From contig JACPTZ010000214.1 in assembly GCA_016192525.1 (NCBI GenBank), positions 25,138-89,137 of the forward strand: DNA of 64,000 nt, read 5' to 3'. Shown here piece by piece: positions 6,642-14,175 of the stretch. The stretch is from Planctomycetota bacterium. GTDB taxonomy: Bacteria; Planctomycetota; MHYJ01; JACPTZ01. The position numbers and the translations under genes were made by a program. Each line of letters begins with the position of its first letter. Positions within the stretch are counted from its first letter, which is position 1. The notes under the pieces are model-generated. The model worked only from the letters and a program-made list of their open reading frames with translations. It did not search any database and was not told the DNA's origin.

Positions 6642-8249
6642 ATGCCGAGAGACCCTCTCTCTCGCTGCGTTCTTCTGCTCGCCTTGTGGGTGCCTTTCGC
6701 CGTCGGAGCGGCGGATCTCCGGGCCCAGGACGCCGCGCCTCCCACGCGTCTCGTCACCGTGAGCGGGGTCATTCACGACGTCGCTGGAAACGCGCTGGCG
6801 CACGCGATCGTGGCCTTCCCCCACCCGTACGGTTTGAGCATGACGTCGACGGACTCGAATGGGGAGTACAGAATCAAGGTGGAGAGCACGTGGAACACGA
6901 TCGAGATCTACCCGGGTGGAAAGGACAGCCTCTCGGGAGCGCCGCTTGTTCGAGTGACCGGGCTGGTGTGGGAGGGCGACCAGGAACAGTTTTCCTATCC
7001 GGTCCAGGGAAGAACCGATCTCCATCTCTCCGTGGTGAACTCCAGCGGGGCGCTTGTCCACGGGCTGAAGGCGCTCATTGAACCGGCGATCGGGGAGCGG
7101 GAGTCTCGCGTCATTCAGTTGGCTGTATGCCTCGACGACCGATTCGTGCTCCCTCAGAAAAAGGTCTACGTCGCGCCTTCCCTGGGGGCCGGGAGATTCA
7201 ACTTGAGAGTGTTGGACGGTTCGGGAGCGGTCATCCCGGAAGCTGCAGGGAAGGGGCTGACTCTGGAGATTCCCCCATCGGCCCAGGGAACGCACCTGAT
7301 ACGCCTGAACGCCTCGCCGGCGGAACGGGAACTTCTCGCGAAGGTCGTTACAGGAGACATGCCCGGACCGGGGGTCGACGTCGGCGTCTTCAGCATTGAG
7401 GATGTGCTGGCCGCCGTCGAATCCGGCGCTCTCCCCGGCCCGGCGAAATCAGACGCGCACGGGACAGCCTGTTTCCGCCATCTTCAGGCTGCTTCTTATG
7501 TCGTGGTAGCCGGATTCGGAAACGGCTCCGCAGACGCCGCGGAGGGTCGAGCGCCCGCGTGGATCGGACTTGTGGGCGGGCTTGATCTGAGTGTCGAGAA
7601 CAGGGCAGAGTGCCGAGTCCAGATGCCTCCGTCCGGGCAAGCCTGCGGAACTTTGGCCGGCCAGGTCCTTGACGAGGCGCAACGAACCCCCGTGAAAGGA
7701 GCCAGCGTACTCCTTTGGGAAGGGCCTGCCGGACGGGTCCTGTGCGAAACGAAGCGCCTGAACGGCACGGCTGGAGGGCCCCTGCTGATTCCGGTGCCGC
7801 TGAGCCGGGAGTCGGACCTCAACGGCAAGTTCCGACTCGATGCGCTCCCTCCGGGCGCCTACACACTCCTTGTCTTCAGGGATGTGTCTAGTTCCGCCGG
7901 AAGTATTTGCCGCGTCTCGATTGAGGCCGGCCGCGCCGCGGAGATCTCGATCGGCCTTCCTCCGGGGACGCCGGGCGGCACGATCTTCGGCCGAGTGCGC
8001 CGCAGCAGGCCGATTCCCGCGGGCCGCGCACCTTGCGATGCCGTCTACGCCTTCTCGTCCGATGGCAAGAGCGTGGGACGGGCTCACGTGGACGCAAAGG
8101 GGGACTTTACCATGTCTCGGATGTCCGTTGGCGAGTATAGCCTTCAGCCGACCGACTATCACTCGCTGCTCATGTGTGTTGCGAAGAGCCCGCGTCCTGC
8201 GAGTGTGGAAGACGGGGTATCCACGAACGTCCTCATCGAAGTCGAATAG
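6642..8249 (+). CDS. Exported protein with carboxypeptidase-regulatory-like repeats
   Basis: This protein of 535 residues has a signal peptide (residues 1 to about 29, core CVLLLALWVPFAVGA, cut near DLRAQ). At least three stretches look like carboxypeptidase regulatory-like / transthyretin-like beta domains: VTVSGVIHDVAGNALAHAIV..SNGEYRIK (about 35-75), GTLAGQVLDEAQRTPVKGASV..LNGKFRLDALPPGAYTLLV (about 338-425) and GTIFGRVRRS..DFTMSRMSVGEYSL (about 447-505). Such domains usually sit in surface or periplasmic proteins that bind partners or carbohydrate. No enzyme motif was seen. It is followed after 11 bp by a relative of the same design. Confidence 0.6.
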   Translation: MPRDPLSRCVLLLALWVPFAVGAADLRAQDAAPPTRLVTVSGVIHDVAGNALAHAIVAFPHPYGLSMTSTDSNGEYRIKVESTWNTIEIYPGGKDSLSGAPLVRVTGLVWEGDQEQFSYPVQGRTDLHLSVVNSSGALVHGLKALIEPAIGERESRVIQLAVCLDDRFVLPQKKVYVAPSLGAGRFNLRVLDGSGAVIPEAAGKGLTLEIPPSAQGTHLIRLNASPAERELLAKVVTGDMPGPGVDVGVFSIEDVLAAVESGALPGPAKSDAHGTACFRHLQAASYVVVAGFGNGSADAAEGRAPAWIGLVGGLDLSVENRAECRVQMPPSGQACGTLAGQVLDEAQRTPVKGASVLLWEGPAGRVLCETKRLNGTAGGPLLIPVPLSRESDLNGKFRLDALPPGAYTLLVFRDVSSSAGSICRVSIEAGRAAEISIGLPPGTPGGTIFGRVRRSRPIPAGRAPCDAVYAFSSDGKSVGRAHVDAKGDFTMSRMSVGEYSLQPTDYHSLLMCVAKSPRPASVEDGVSTNVLIEVE

Positions 8250-8260
8250 GGAGGAGCGAG

Positions 8261-9658
8261 ATGAAGCGCTTCACCATCATAGCGGCGGTGCTTCTCTTCT
8301 GGGGTAGGGCCGAGGCGCAGAGCCCGGCCGCTCCGGAATCCCCTTCCTCGGGCAAGGTTCGGGGCAGGCTGGTGGCCGAGGGCGGTGCCCCGATCTCCTC
8401 CGTCCAGGTGCGCCTGCTACGAGGTCAGCACTCCGTAGGGGAGGCTGTTGCCGCGGACGATGGGAGGTTCACTTTCGAGGCCCTGCCCGACGGGACCTAC
8501 ACGCTGAGCGTGCCGGAAAAGGTCCACGACCCGACCAAGTGGTACCGGCTCGGGACGCCGGATGATTTCTTTCCCTTCGTCCGGGTCAAGGGGGCGGCAG
8601 AGGTCGATTGCGGGGACATCAACCTGATCCGGTACGGGGTGGAATTGTGCGGGCGCGTCGTCGACCGGGACGAGAAACCCGTGGTGGGGGCCCGCATCTT
8701 CGTCGCGCGTTCGGATGGATTTCACTGGGGACCGGGTGAGACCGATGCGAAGGGTGAATACTCCCTTCTGGTGACCCCATGGAACCAAGGCTGGGGGGTG
8801 ACCGCGTTGAAGGTCCTGGTGGACGGAAACACGCTCTTCGTCGAGGAACACGCCGGGTGGACCGCATGGCAGAGCCATCGGATGGAGGTCAGGATAGATC
8901 GGCGGACCGTGCGCCTTCACGGGAGGGCAACGATGAACGAGAAGCCCGCAGAGGGGGCCAAGGTGTATGTGTACCAGAGTTCCCAGAAGACCGACCTCAC
9001 CTTCTATCCTCCTGAGGAGACATCGGCGGAAGGCGTCTATGAGTTCGGTACCCTCCCGCGTGGCGCCTATACGGTGGCCTGCGTGTTTCCCGGCGCGCCC
9101 ACGGTCTACGCGGAAACCGACCTTCGCGACGCGGAGCGCGACAAGCGAATCAACTTCCATTGCGACGGTCCCTATGCAGGCGGCGTGACGGGGCGAATCG
9201 AGGTCATCGCGGCGGGACGCCCCTTTTCGGGGAGCGCGCGCCGACTGAAATCGGCGGAGTTACGGCGAGGCGTCTACCTGAAGATCCTGGACGAGGACCG
9301 CTACGTTCGTCCCCTCGCGCCGGCTGCCTTTCTGGAGGAGGATGGCGATGCATGGACGTTTTCGGCAGACAATCTCGATCCGAAAGCGTACGGGTGCCGG
9401 ATCGGAATTGTGTGCGCAAATCGACCGCCGGCCGGTCTGGAACCGTTGGCCAGTCGAGCCGCCACGGCCAGTCCCTTCTGGATGCTGTATGAGGCATGGC
9501 GTCCGCTGCCGTCCGATCCTCTCGCCGACGAGATCTCGAAGAACCTCATCATGTACGTGCAACGCGACAAGCCGGAGAGTTTCCTTTGCCGCAAAGAATT
9601 CACGCAGACCGACCTGAAGGTGCTCCTCGGTCGGCGGTCCATCGAGTTTGAAGAATGA
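8261..9658 (+). CDS. Second exported protein with carboxypeptidase-regulatory-like domains
   Basis: This protein of 465 residues starts at ATG 8261 behind GGAGGAGCGAG. It has a signal peptide (MKRFTIIAAVLLFWGRAEAQ). Beta-sandwich-like segments carry the KVRGRLVAEGGAPISSVQV..DGTYTLSVPE pattern at about 28-90, VELCGRVVDRDEKPVVGARIFV..DAKGEYSLLV at about 125-170, and a third at about 225-285. It lies 11 bp after the preceding relative and 21 bp before the next gene, so the three are probably co-transcribed from the promoter at 6532. No catalytic residues are apparent and the function is unknown. Confidence 0.6.
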   Translation: MKRFTIIAAVLLFWGRAEAQSPAAPESPSSGKVRGRLVAEGGAPISSVQVRLLRGQHSVGEAVAADDGRFTFEALPDGTYTLSVPEKVHDPTKWYRLGTPDDFFPFVRVKGAAEVDCGDINLIRYGVELCGRVVDRDEKPVVGARIFVARSDGFHWGPGETDAKGEYSLLVTPWNQGWGVTALKVLVDGNTLFVEEHAGWTAWQSHRMEVRIDRRTVRLHGRATMNEKPAEGAKVYVYQSSQKTDLTFYPPEETSAEGVYEFGTLPRGAYTVACVFPGAPTVYAETDLRDAERDKRINFHCDGPYAGGVTGRIEVIAAGRPFSGSARRLKSAELRRGVYLKILDEDRYVRPLAPAAFLEEDGDAWTFSADNLDPKAYGCRIGIVCANRPPAGLEPLASRAATASPFWMLYEAWRPLPSDPLADEISKNLIMYVQRDKPESFLCRKEFTQTDLKVLLGRRSIEFEE

Positions 9659-9679
9659 ACGATCGAGGGGAGGTGTGCT

Positions 9680-11572
9680 GTGCATTACCTGAAGTCGACG
9701 ACGCTCGCGTGGTTAGGCCTGGGGCTGGTCGGGATCGCCCACGCGCAGAGCATTCGCAAGGAGATGCACGAGGATGAGAGGGTGGTTACGGGAAAGAATC
9801 TCCTCTGCGTGGACACCTGGGAGGAGACTCCCATGGTCCTGACCCTCAGTGCCCCGCTCGGCTCCATCGATGGACACTGCTGTGCCACGTGCAACGAAGG
9901 CAAGCCGTGTTCCGACTGTCCCAAGAATCACTCCGAGGCGTGCTCCAAATATCGGGACAAGGGTGAACACTACCGGGAAATCGACTACCAATCCGTCACG
10001 GAATGGGCGGAGAAGGCTGCACAGACGCTCCAATCCGAGTACGCCCTCAGCGCGGAAGTGCCGGTGAAGGGCGCGACTGTCAACGCCAGCACGAAGGGAA
10101 GCGGCGAGTCCAGTGAGGAATCCTCGTCGAAGATGTCCCTCACCGTGGATTCGAAGCTCCCGATGGGCACGAGAGAACATGCAGGACCCCACACCTGCTG
10201 GAAAGTGAGAGGAGAGGCGGCGCTTGTCGTTACCCTCCACCTGACCAGCAAGGAGTACTGGTGCACCATCGGGTTGGACATCTTCTATACCCGGGAATAC
10301 AAGGTCACCATTCCGCCCATCGTAAGTGTCAACATTTCAAACGACCTGACGGAAGTTCATTGTCCCTGCGTGCCCGGGGCACCGACCGGAGGCGGGGGGG
10401 CGTCGGGGAGCACTGGGGATCGGCCCGGCGACGGCACAGTGGTGGAGCCGCAGAGGCCGTCGTCCAAAGAACCGTCTGGACCGTCGCAGGAACCGCCATC
10501 GTCTCAGAGAGTCAACGTCTTGTCTCCTCCCGCCCTCTATTCCGCTGCCATCCTGGTAACGCCCGACAGGGAACAAGCGTTCGCGGCACCAACGCGACTC
10601 ATCTCGCCCGACGGCCAGCCGATCGAGATCACGGAGGTGCTCGTCATCACGAACGAAGGCGAGAAGCCCGTGGCCAGGAGCCTGGATGGGCGATCGTTTC
10701 TCGGGACCCTCCCGCCGAAGCCGGCCAAGGTGATCATGCTTGCGGGAGGGACGGTGGCGGCCGTCGTCTCGATCCTTGGACCGGCCGGGAACGGAGAAGG
10801 GGGATCGACTTCGCCGACGGCCTCCCCGGCAGGGCCCGGTATCCCGGAGGTCCCGCTCGGGTCCGACCCGGCCAGCCGCGCGCCTTTCGTGGATGTCTCC
10901 GGGCAACCGACCTCTCCTACGCCCATCGTGAAGATAGCGACTTCAACCCCTGTGCCGGCACCGGCCGCCGCCGGCTCTACGCCCCCATCGCCGGGCGCCT
11001 CGGCTTCAAGAGTTGATGCGCCGACGTTTGTCCGCGCGAGTGACACGCCGCAGGCGTTGAGTGTCGAGGGGACGTTCGACCCGGGAAAGATCGACCAATA
11101 CCGCAGCCGGATCGACTATCCAGCATCAGGCACCAGCACCAGCCCTCAGACGATTCTCATGACGGACGACCACGCGGTCCTGGTGAACGATGCAAGCAGG
11201 GATCTGACCGGACCCATGAAAGTCATCGTCACGGATCCCGATGGGGTGCAACAGTCCGGAGCCGTGACGGCGTATCACGGCCGGGTCCTCGTGACGAAGG
11301 AGGTGGTCGGCCCCGGCGAGACCCTCGTGGCGAAGGCGGCGGTCTTCGGCCTTGATACGGCGCAGGCGGTCTCGTGGAGAATCGTGCTTCCCGAGGACGG
11401 GATGTTCACCGCGCCTCCGGGCAAGGGTCGAGTGGCGGAGGGAGTGAATACGGTGGAGGAGCTCACGAGTCTCTCGTTCCCGCTTTCCTTCAGCAGCACG
11501 GGGCCGAAGCAGCTTGAGTTCTTCCTGGAACCGGCGACCGCGCGGGAGGAGGCCGCGAAAACAGAGAAGTGA
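9680..11572 (+). CDS. Exported protein of unknown function with N-terminal cysteine cluster
   Basis: This protein of 630 residues starts at GTG 9680 behind GAGGGGAGGTG. It has a signal peptide (MHYLKSTTLAWLGLGLVGIA, cut near HAQ). A compact cysteine cluster (C67, C68, C71, C77, C80, C88; HCCATCNEGKPCSDC) suggests a metal site or disulfide knot. Residues about 225-275 and 360-460 are Pro/Ser/Thr/Gly-rich linkers. The rest appears beta-rich. I do not recognise a family. It is the third gene of the run of exported proteins and is followed by simple-sequence repeats. Confidence 0.5.
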   Translation: MHYLKSTTLAWLGLGLVGIAHAQSIRKEMHEDERVVTGKNLLCVDTWEETPMVLTLSAPLGSIDGHCCATCNEGKPCSDCPKNHSEACSKYRDKGEHYREIDYQSVTEWAEKAAQTLQSEYALSAEVPVKGATVNASTKGSGESSEESSSKMSLTVDSKLPMGTREHAGPHTCWKVRGEAALVVTLHLTSKEYWCTIGLDIFYTREYKVTIPPIVSVNISNDLTEVHCPCVPGAPTGGGGASGSTGDRPGDGTVVEPQRPSSKEPSGPSQEPPSSQRVNVLSPPALYSAAILVTPDREQAFAAPTRLISPDGQPIEITEVLVITNEGEKPVARSLDGRSFLGTLPPKPAKVIMLAGGTVAAVVSILGPAGNGEGGSTSPTASPAGPGIPEVPLGSDPASRAPFVDVSGQPTSPTPIVKIATSTPVPAPAAAGSTPPSPGASASRVDAPTFVRASDTPQALSVEGTFDPGKIDQYRSRIDYPASGTSTSPQTILMTDDHAVLVNDASRDLTGPMKVIVTDPDGVQQSGAVTAYHGRVLVTKEVVGPGETLVAKAAVFGLDTAQAVSWRIVLPEDGMFTAPPGKGRVAEGVNTVEELTSLSFPLSFSSTGPKQLEFFLEPATAREEAAKTEK

Positions 11573-11575
11573 TGC

Positions 11576-11700
11576 GGGCGGACGACTGACGACGGACGAC
11601 GGACGACTGGCGACGGACGACTGGCGACGGACGACTGGCGACGGACGACGGACAACTGGCGGCGGACGACGGACGACTGGCGACAGACGACAGAGGACAG
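11576..11700. repeat. Tandem 7/14-bp repeats (GGACGAC / GGACGACTGGCGAC)
   Basis: Starting just after the stop of the preceding gene, roughly 115 bp is built from 7-nt units GGACGAC and TGGCGAC, mostly paired into the 14-mer GGACGACTGGCGAC, with point variants (TGACGAC, GGACAAC, TGGCGGC). There are no unique spacers between identical repeats, so this is not a CRISPR array. It could arise by slippage and might fold or act as a protein-binding array. Confidence 0.75.
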
Positions 11701-11790
11701 AAGCGGAGCCAACGGAGAAACAGAAGAAACAGAACAAACAGAAGAAGCAGAATAAGCAGAATAAGCAGAATAAGCAGAAGAGAACTTCAT
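11700..11790. repeat. Purine-rich tandem repeats (CAGAATAAG and related units)
   Basis: About 80 bp of degenerate A-rich units follows the previous array: AACGGAGAAACAGAAG, then CAGAATAAG repeated three or more times. The units resemble the purine-rich runs at 20303-20340 and 63017-63066 and, in inverse orientation, at 528-600. The rest of the gap to 11914 holds no gene I can support. Confidence 0.65.
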
Positions 11791-11914
11791 CTGAACCCGG
11801 CGGGCACGGCTGCTTCGCAGCGCGGGATCAGCAGGCAGACGATGCCTCGGAAAGCGGCGACAAGTCGCCGCACTCCAAGGGGTGGTAGGGGAGGCCGGTG
11901 GGAGACCGGCCGTG

Positions 11915-13354
11915 ATGCGCACCCTCGATCGATCGTTCACCTTCGCGGCGGCCGTGGGGCTTCTGCTGCTCGCCCCTCTTTCCCTCCGCGCCCAGGTCTC
12001 CGTGGCGGAGATCCTCGTCGTGGAGCCCGCGCGGGCGGGCGAACCGACCGTCGTCGAGACCCGTGGAATCGAACCGGCGGACCTGCGGAGGGCGAAGGTC
12101 TCGCTCGGCGGATTCGAGGTCCCGGTCGTCGGTGCCGTGGATGCCGCCCTCGTCATCGTCCTTCCGCGTGAGGCGCAGGCGGCCGACCTCGTCGTCACGG
12201 TGGGCCAGATCCCGACCCGACCCGCTCCCTTCACCCCGGTCGTCGATCCGCCTCCCGCCCTCCTGCCCTTTCGAACGAGCGTCGTTCGGCCCAATGCGGT
12301 CGATCCCGACACGGCGACGGTCGTCATCGTGATCCCGACCGACGACTCGCCCAGGCGGCTGCGCGTGCTCTCCATGAGCCCGGCCCTCTCGCTCGTCCGC
12401 CCGATCGCCGTACCGTGGGGGGAGGACAAGCCGGCGGCGGAGAACGTACCGGTGCCGACGGTCATCGTCACGACGACCGGCGGTTCCCCGAATCGGGCGG
12501 AGGTTCGCGTGAAGCGGGCTGGACCGGGTTCCCTGGCCTGCCTGGTCCGCGACCTGGATGAACCCCGCCGCACGGCGATCGTCGACCGCATCGAGTTCGC
12601 GCTGCCGGAGACACCGCTCCCCGCGCCGGCCCTCCTCCGGGAAGGGACATCGGAGCCCGGGCGACCGGAGAGCGATCGGCGGCCCGAGTTCGGGGCCGAG
12701 ATCGTCGTCCGTCCTGAGGAGCGGCCGCCCGACAGGGAACGACTCCCGGCCCGATGGTTCATCCAGGTTTCGGCCACGAGCTGGGTCCCGCAGCACAAGA
12801 GCGACATCGAACGCGCCACGCTCGTCCGGACCCGGATCGGGGTGAAGCCCGGTCCCGAGTGGATCTTCTTCGGCGACTTCACGGCGGGCGGCACTCACGC
12901 CGTCCGACGCTTGCCCGCGACGTTCACGGAGGTCTTCGTCCCGGCTTCCGTCGGAGGCGGAGGCGGGGGGGGAGGGGGAGGAGGAGGGAAACGAGGGGGC
13001 GGTGGAGGCGGAGGCGGGGGCGCGGGCGGAGGCGGCGGTGTGACGACGCGAGTGGAAACACCGGCGCGCAGAGAGATCGAAAACATCGAGGTCCTCATCG
13101 GACGGTTCGGAGTCGGGCGCGAGATCCTCGCCCTGGAAGACGTCCGGATGGTTTTGTTCGCAGAGGGCGGTCACGTCTGGATCCGGGGCAGGGATGTCGA
13201 CGGGGGAGCGATTGCGGACATCGGGCTGGAAGTGGACCTGAAGCTCGCGCGTCACCTTCATATGTTTGGCGCCGTGGACGGCGGCGCTACGACGGCCGGG
13301 AATGGCACGTCGGCATTGTTCGAAGCTTCCCTGGGGCTCAGGTGGGACTTCTGA
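11915..13354 (+). CDS. Exported protein with Gly-rich linker and possible beta-barrel C-terminus
   Basis: This protein of 479 residues starts at ATG 11915, chosen because a clear signal peptide follows (MRTLDRSFTFAAAVGLLLLA, cut near SLRAQ). The N-terminal half is beta-rich and Val/Pro-rich. A tract at about 12950-13044 encodes almost pure glycine with one KRG interruption. The last ~110 residues alternate polar and hydrophobic and end GLRWDF, with the C-terminal phenylalanine typical of outer-membrane beta-barrels. A membrane barrel domain is my inference. No family is recognised. It is separated from the three preceding exported proteins by simple repeats. Confidence 0.5.
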   Translation: MRTLDRSFTFAAAVGLLLLAPLSLRAQVSVAEILVVEPARAGEPTVVETRGIEPADLRRAKVSLGGFEVPVVGAVDAALVIVLPREAQAADLVVTVGQIPTRPAPFTPVVDPPPALLPFRTSVVRPNAVDPDTATVVIVIPTDDSPRRLRVLSMSPALSLVRPIAVPWGEDKPAAENVPVPTVIVTTTGGSPNRAEVRVKRAGPGSLACLVRDLDEPRRTAIVDRIEFALPETPLPAPALLREGTSEPGRPESDRRPEFGAEIVVRPEERPPDRERLPARWFIQVSATSWVPQHKSDIERATLVRTRIGVKPGPEWIFFGDFTAGGTHAVRRLPATFTEVFVPASVGGGGGGGGGGGGKRGGGGGGGGGAGGGGGVTTRVETPARREIENIEVLIGRFGVGREILALEDVRMVLFAEGGHVWIRGRDVDGGAIADIGLEVDLKLARHLHMFGAVDGGATTAGNGTSALFEASLGLRWDF

Positions 13355-13611
13355 GCAGTTCCACCGGCCATGCATTCGGGACAGCGTGGCCTGGCCCGCC
13401 CCTCGTTACGCCCCGTAGTACGGGCTACGGGGCTCCTAGGGGCTAGGGACGCGAGCAAGCCCGTCCGCAATCACCTCATCGCTGGACTGTTTCCTGCCCG
13501 CCACAAGTCCGATAACACTCTCGTGTGCAGACCCTGGTTTGTCCGATAATCATCACCCTGACTCGGCCACGTTTTTCTGTGGAAGAAACTACAATCTAAT
13601 GCACAGTGTGA
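13355..13611. other. Intergenic region with stem-loop 13410-13433
   Basis: The stem GCCCCGTAG (13410-13418) pairs with CTACGGGGC (13425-13433) across a 6-nt loop. The arms match the core of the palindrome at 54228-54271. The remainder up to 13611 becomes steadily more AT-rich and holds no gene I can support. Confidence 0.55.
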
Positions 13612-13640
13612 TTGACACATCGCAACTGTTATGGTATAAT
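13612..13640 (+). promoter_or_regulatory. Perfect consensus sigma-70 promoter ahead of the flagellar locus
   Basis: TTGACA (13612-13617) and TATAAT (13635-13640) are both perfect matches at the optimal 17-bp spacing, in an AT-rich island (about 13540-13740) in an otherwise GC-rich window. The predicted start is near 13647, about 140 bp before the MerR-type gene, leaving a long AT-rich leader (AAGTATAAAGTATAAAATAT). It probably drives the regulator and perhaps the TPR gene beyond. Confidence 0.8.
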
Positions 13641-13788
13641 AGCTTAACATGCTGTATCGCGTTCAAGCCCCGTTGCCTAGTTTTCCAGGATGGAGGAGAA
13701 TGACCTTGACTTCAAAAGTATAAAGTATAAAATATAACTTATGGATTATGGGACTCAGCACACCTCATCCCCTCGTCAGGAGGTCGCC

Positions 13789-14145
13789 ATGGACGAACGC
13801 AACATGGCCGCACGACTCTCGTCCGAGCCGGAGGCCGCTGCCTCGGCGGCCGTCACGGTAGGACACATCACCCCCCCCCCGATAACGAGTTCGCGCGAGC
13901 GACCCCAGAAGCTCTACAAGATCGGAGAGGTGATGCGCTACAGTCGACTCTCCCGCCAGACCCTCCACAACTACACCATGATGGGACTCATCGAGGAGTC
14001 CGAGCGGACGGAGGCGGGCCATCGACTCTACCCCGAGGCCGTATTCGCCACCCTCGAACGCATTGAACTTCTCAAGCGCCACCGCCCGCTCCGCGAGGTG
14101 CGCGCCATCCTGGAAGCGGAGCGAACGACGGGCGTACGCGCCTAG
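13789..14145 (+). CDS. MerR-type transcriptional regulator
   Basis: This protein of 118 residues starts at ATG 13789, preferred over 13741 because it has a GTCAGGAGG ribosome site. After a low-complexity N-terminus (residues 1-38), a MerR winged helix runs from about 41 to 105: KLYKIGEVMRYSRLSRQTLH, then NYTMMGLI, and a wing with GHRLYPEAVFATLERIELL. It ends without an effector domain. Being first behind a consensus promoter at the head of the flagellar locus, it may set the locus on or off. That is inference. A run of ten Cs at about 13871 lies within the coding region. Confidence 0.75.
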   Translation: MDERNMAARLSSEPEAAASAAVTVGHITPPPITSSRERPQKLYKIGEVMRYSRLSRQTLHNYTMMGLIEESERTEAGHRLYPEAVFATLERIELLKRHRPLREVRAILEAERTTGVRA

Positions 14146-14175
14146 CGGCGTCGGCCTTGTCATCCGGGGACAATC

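Noticed and set aside
11576..11790. Possible CRISPR array
   Set aside because: Units are 7-14 bp and contiguous with no unique spacers of constant length; no cas genes nearby.
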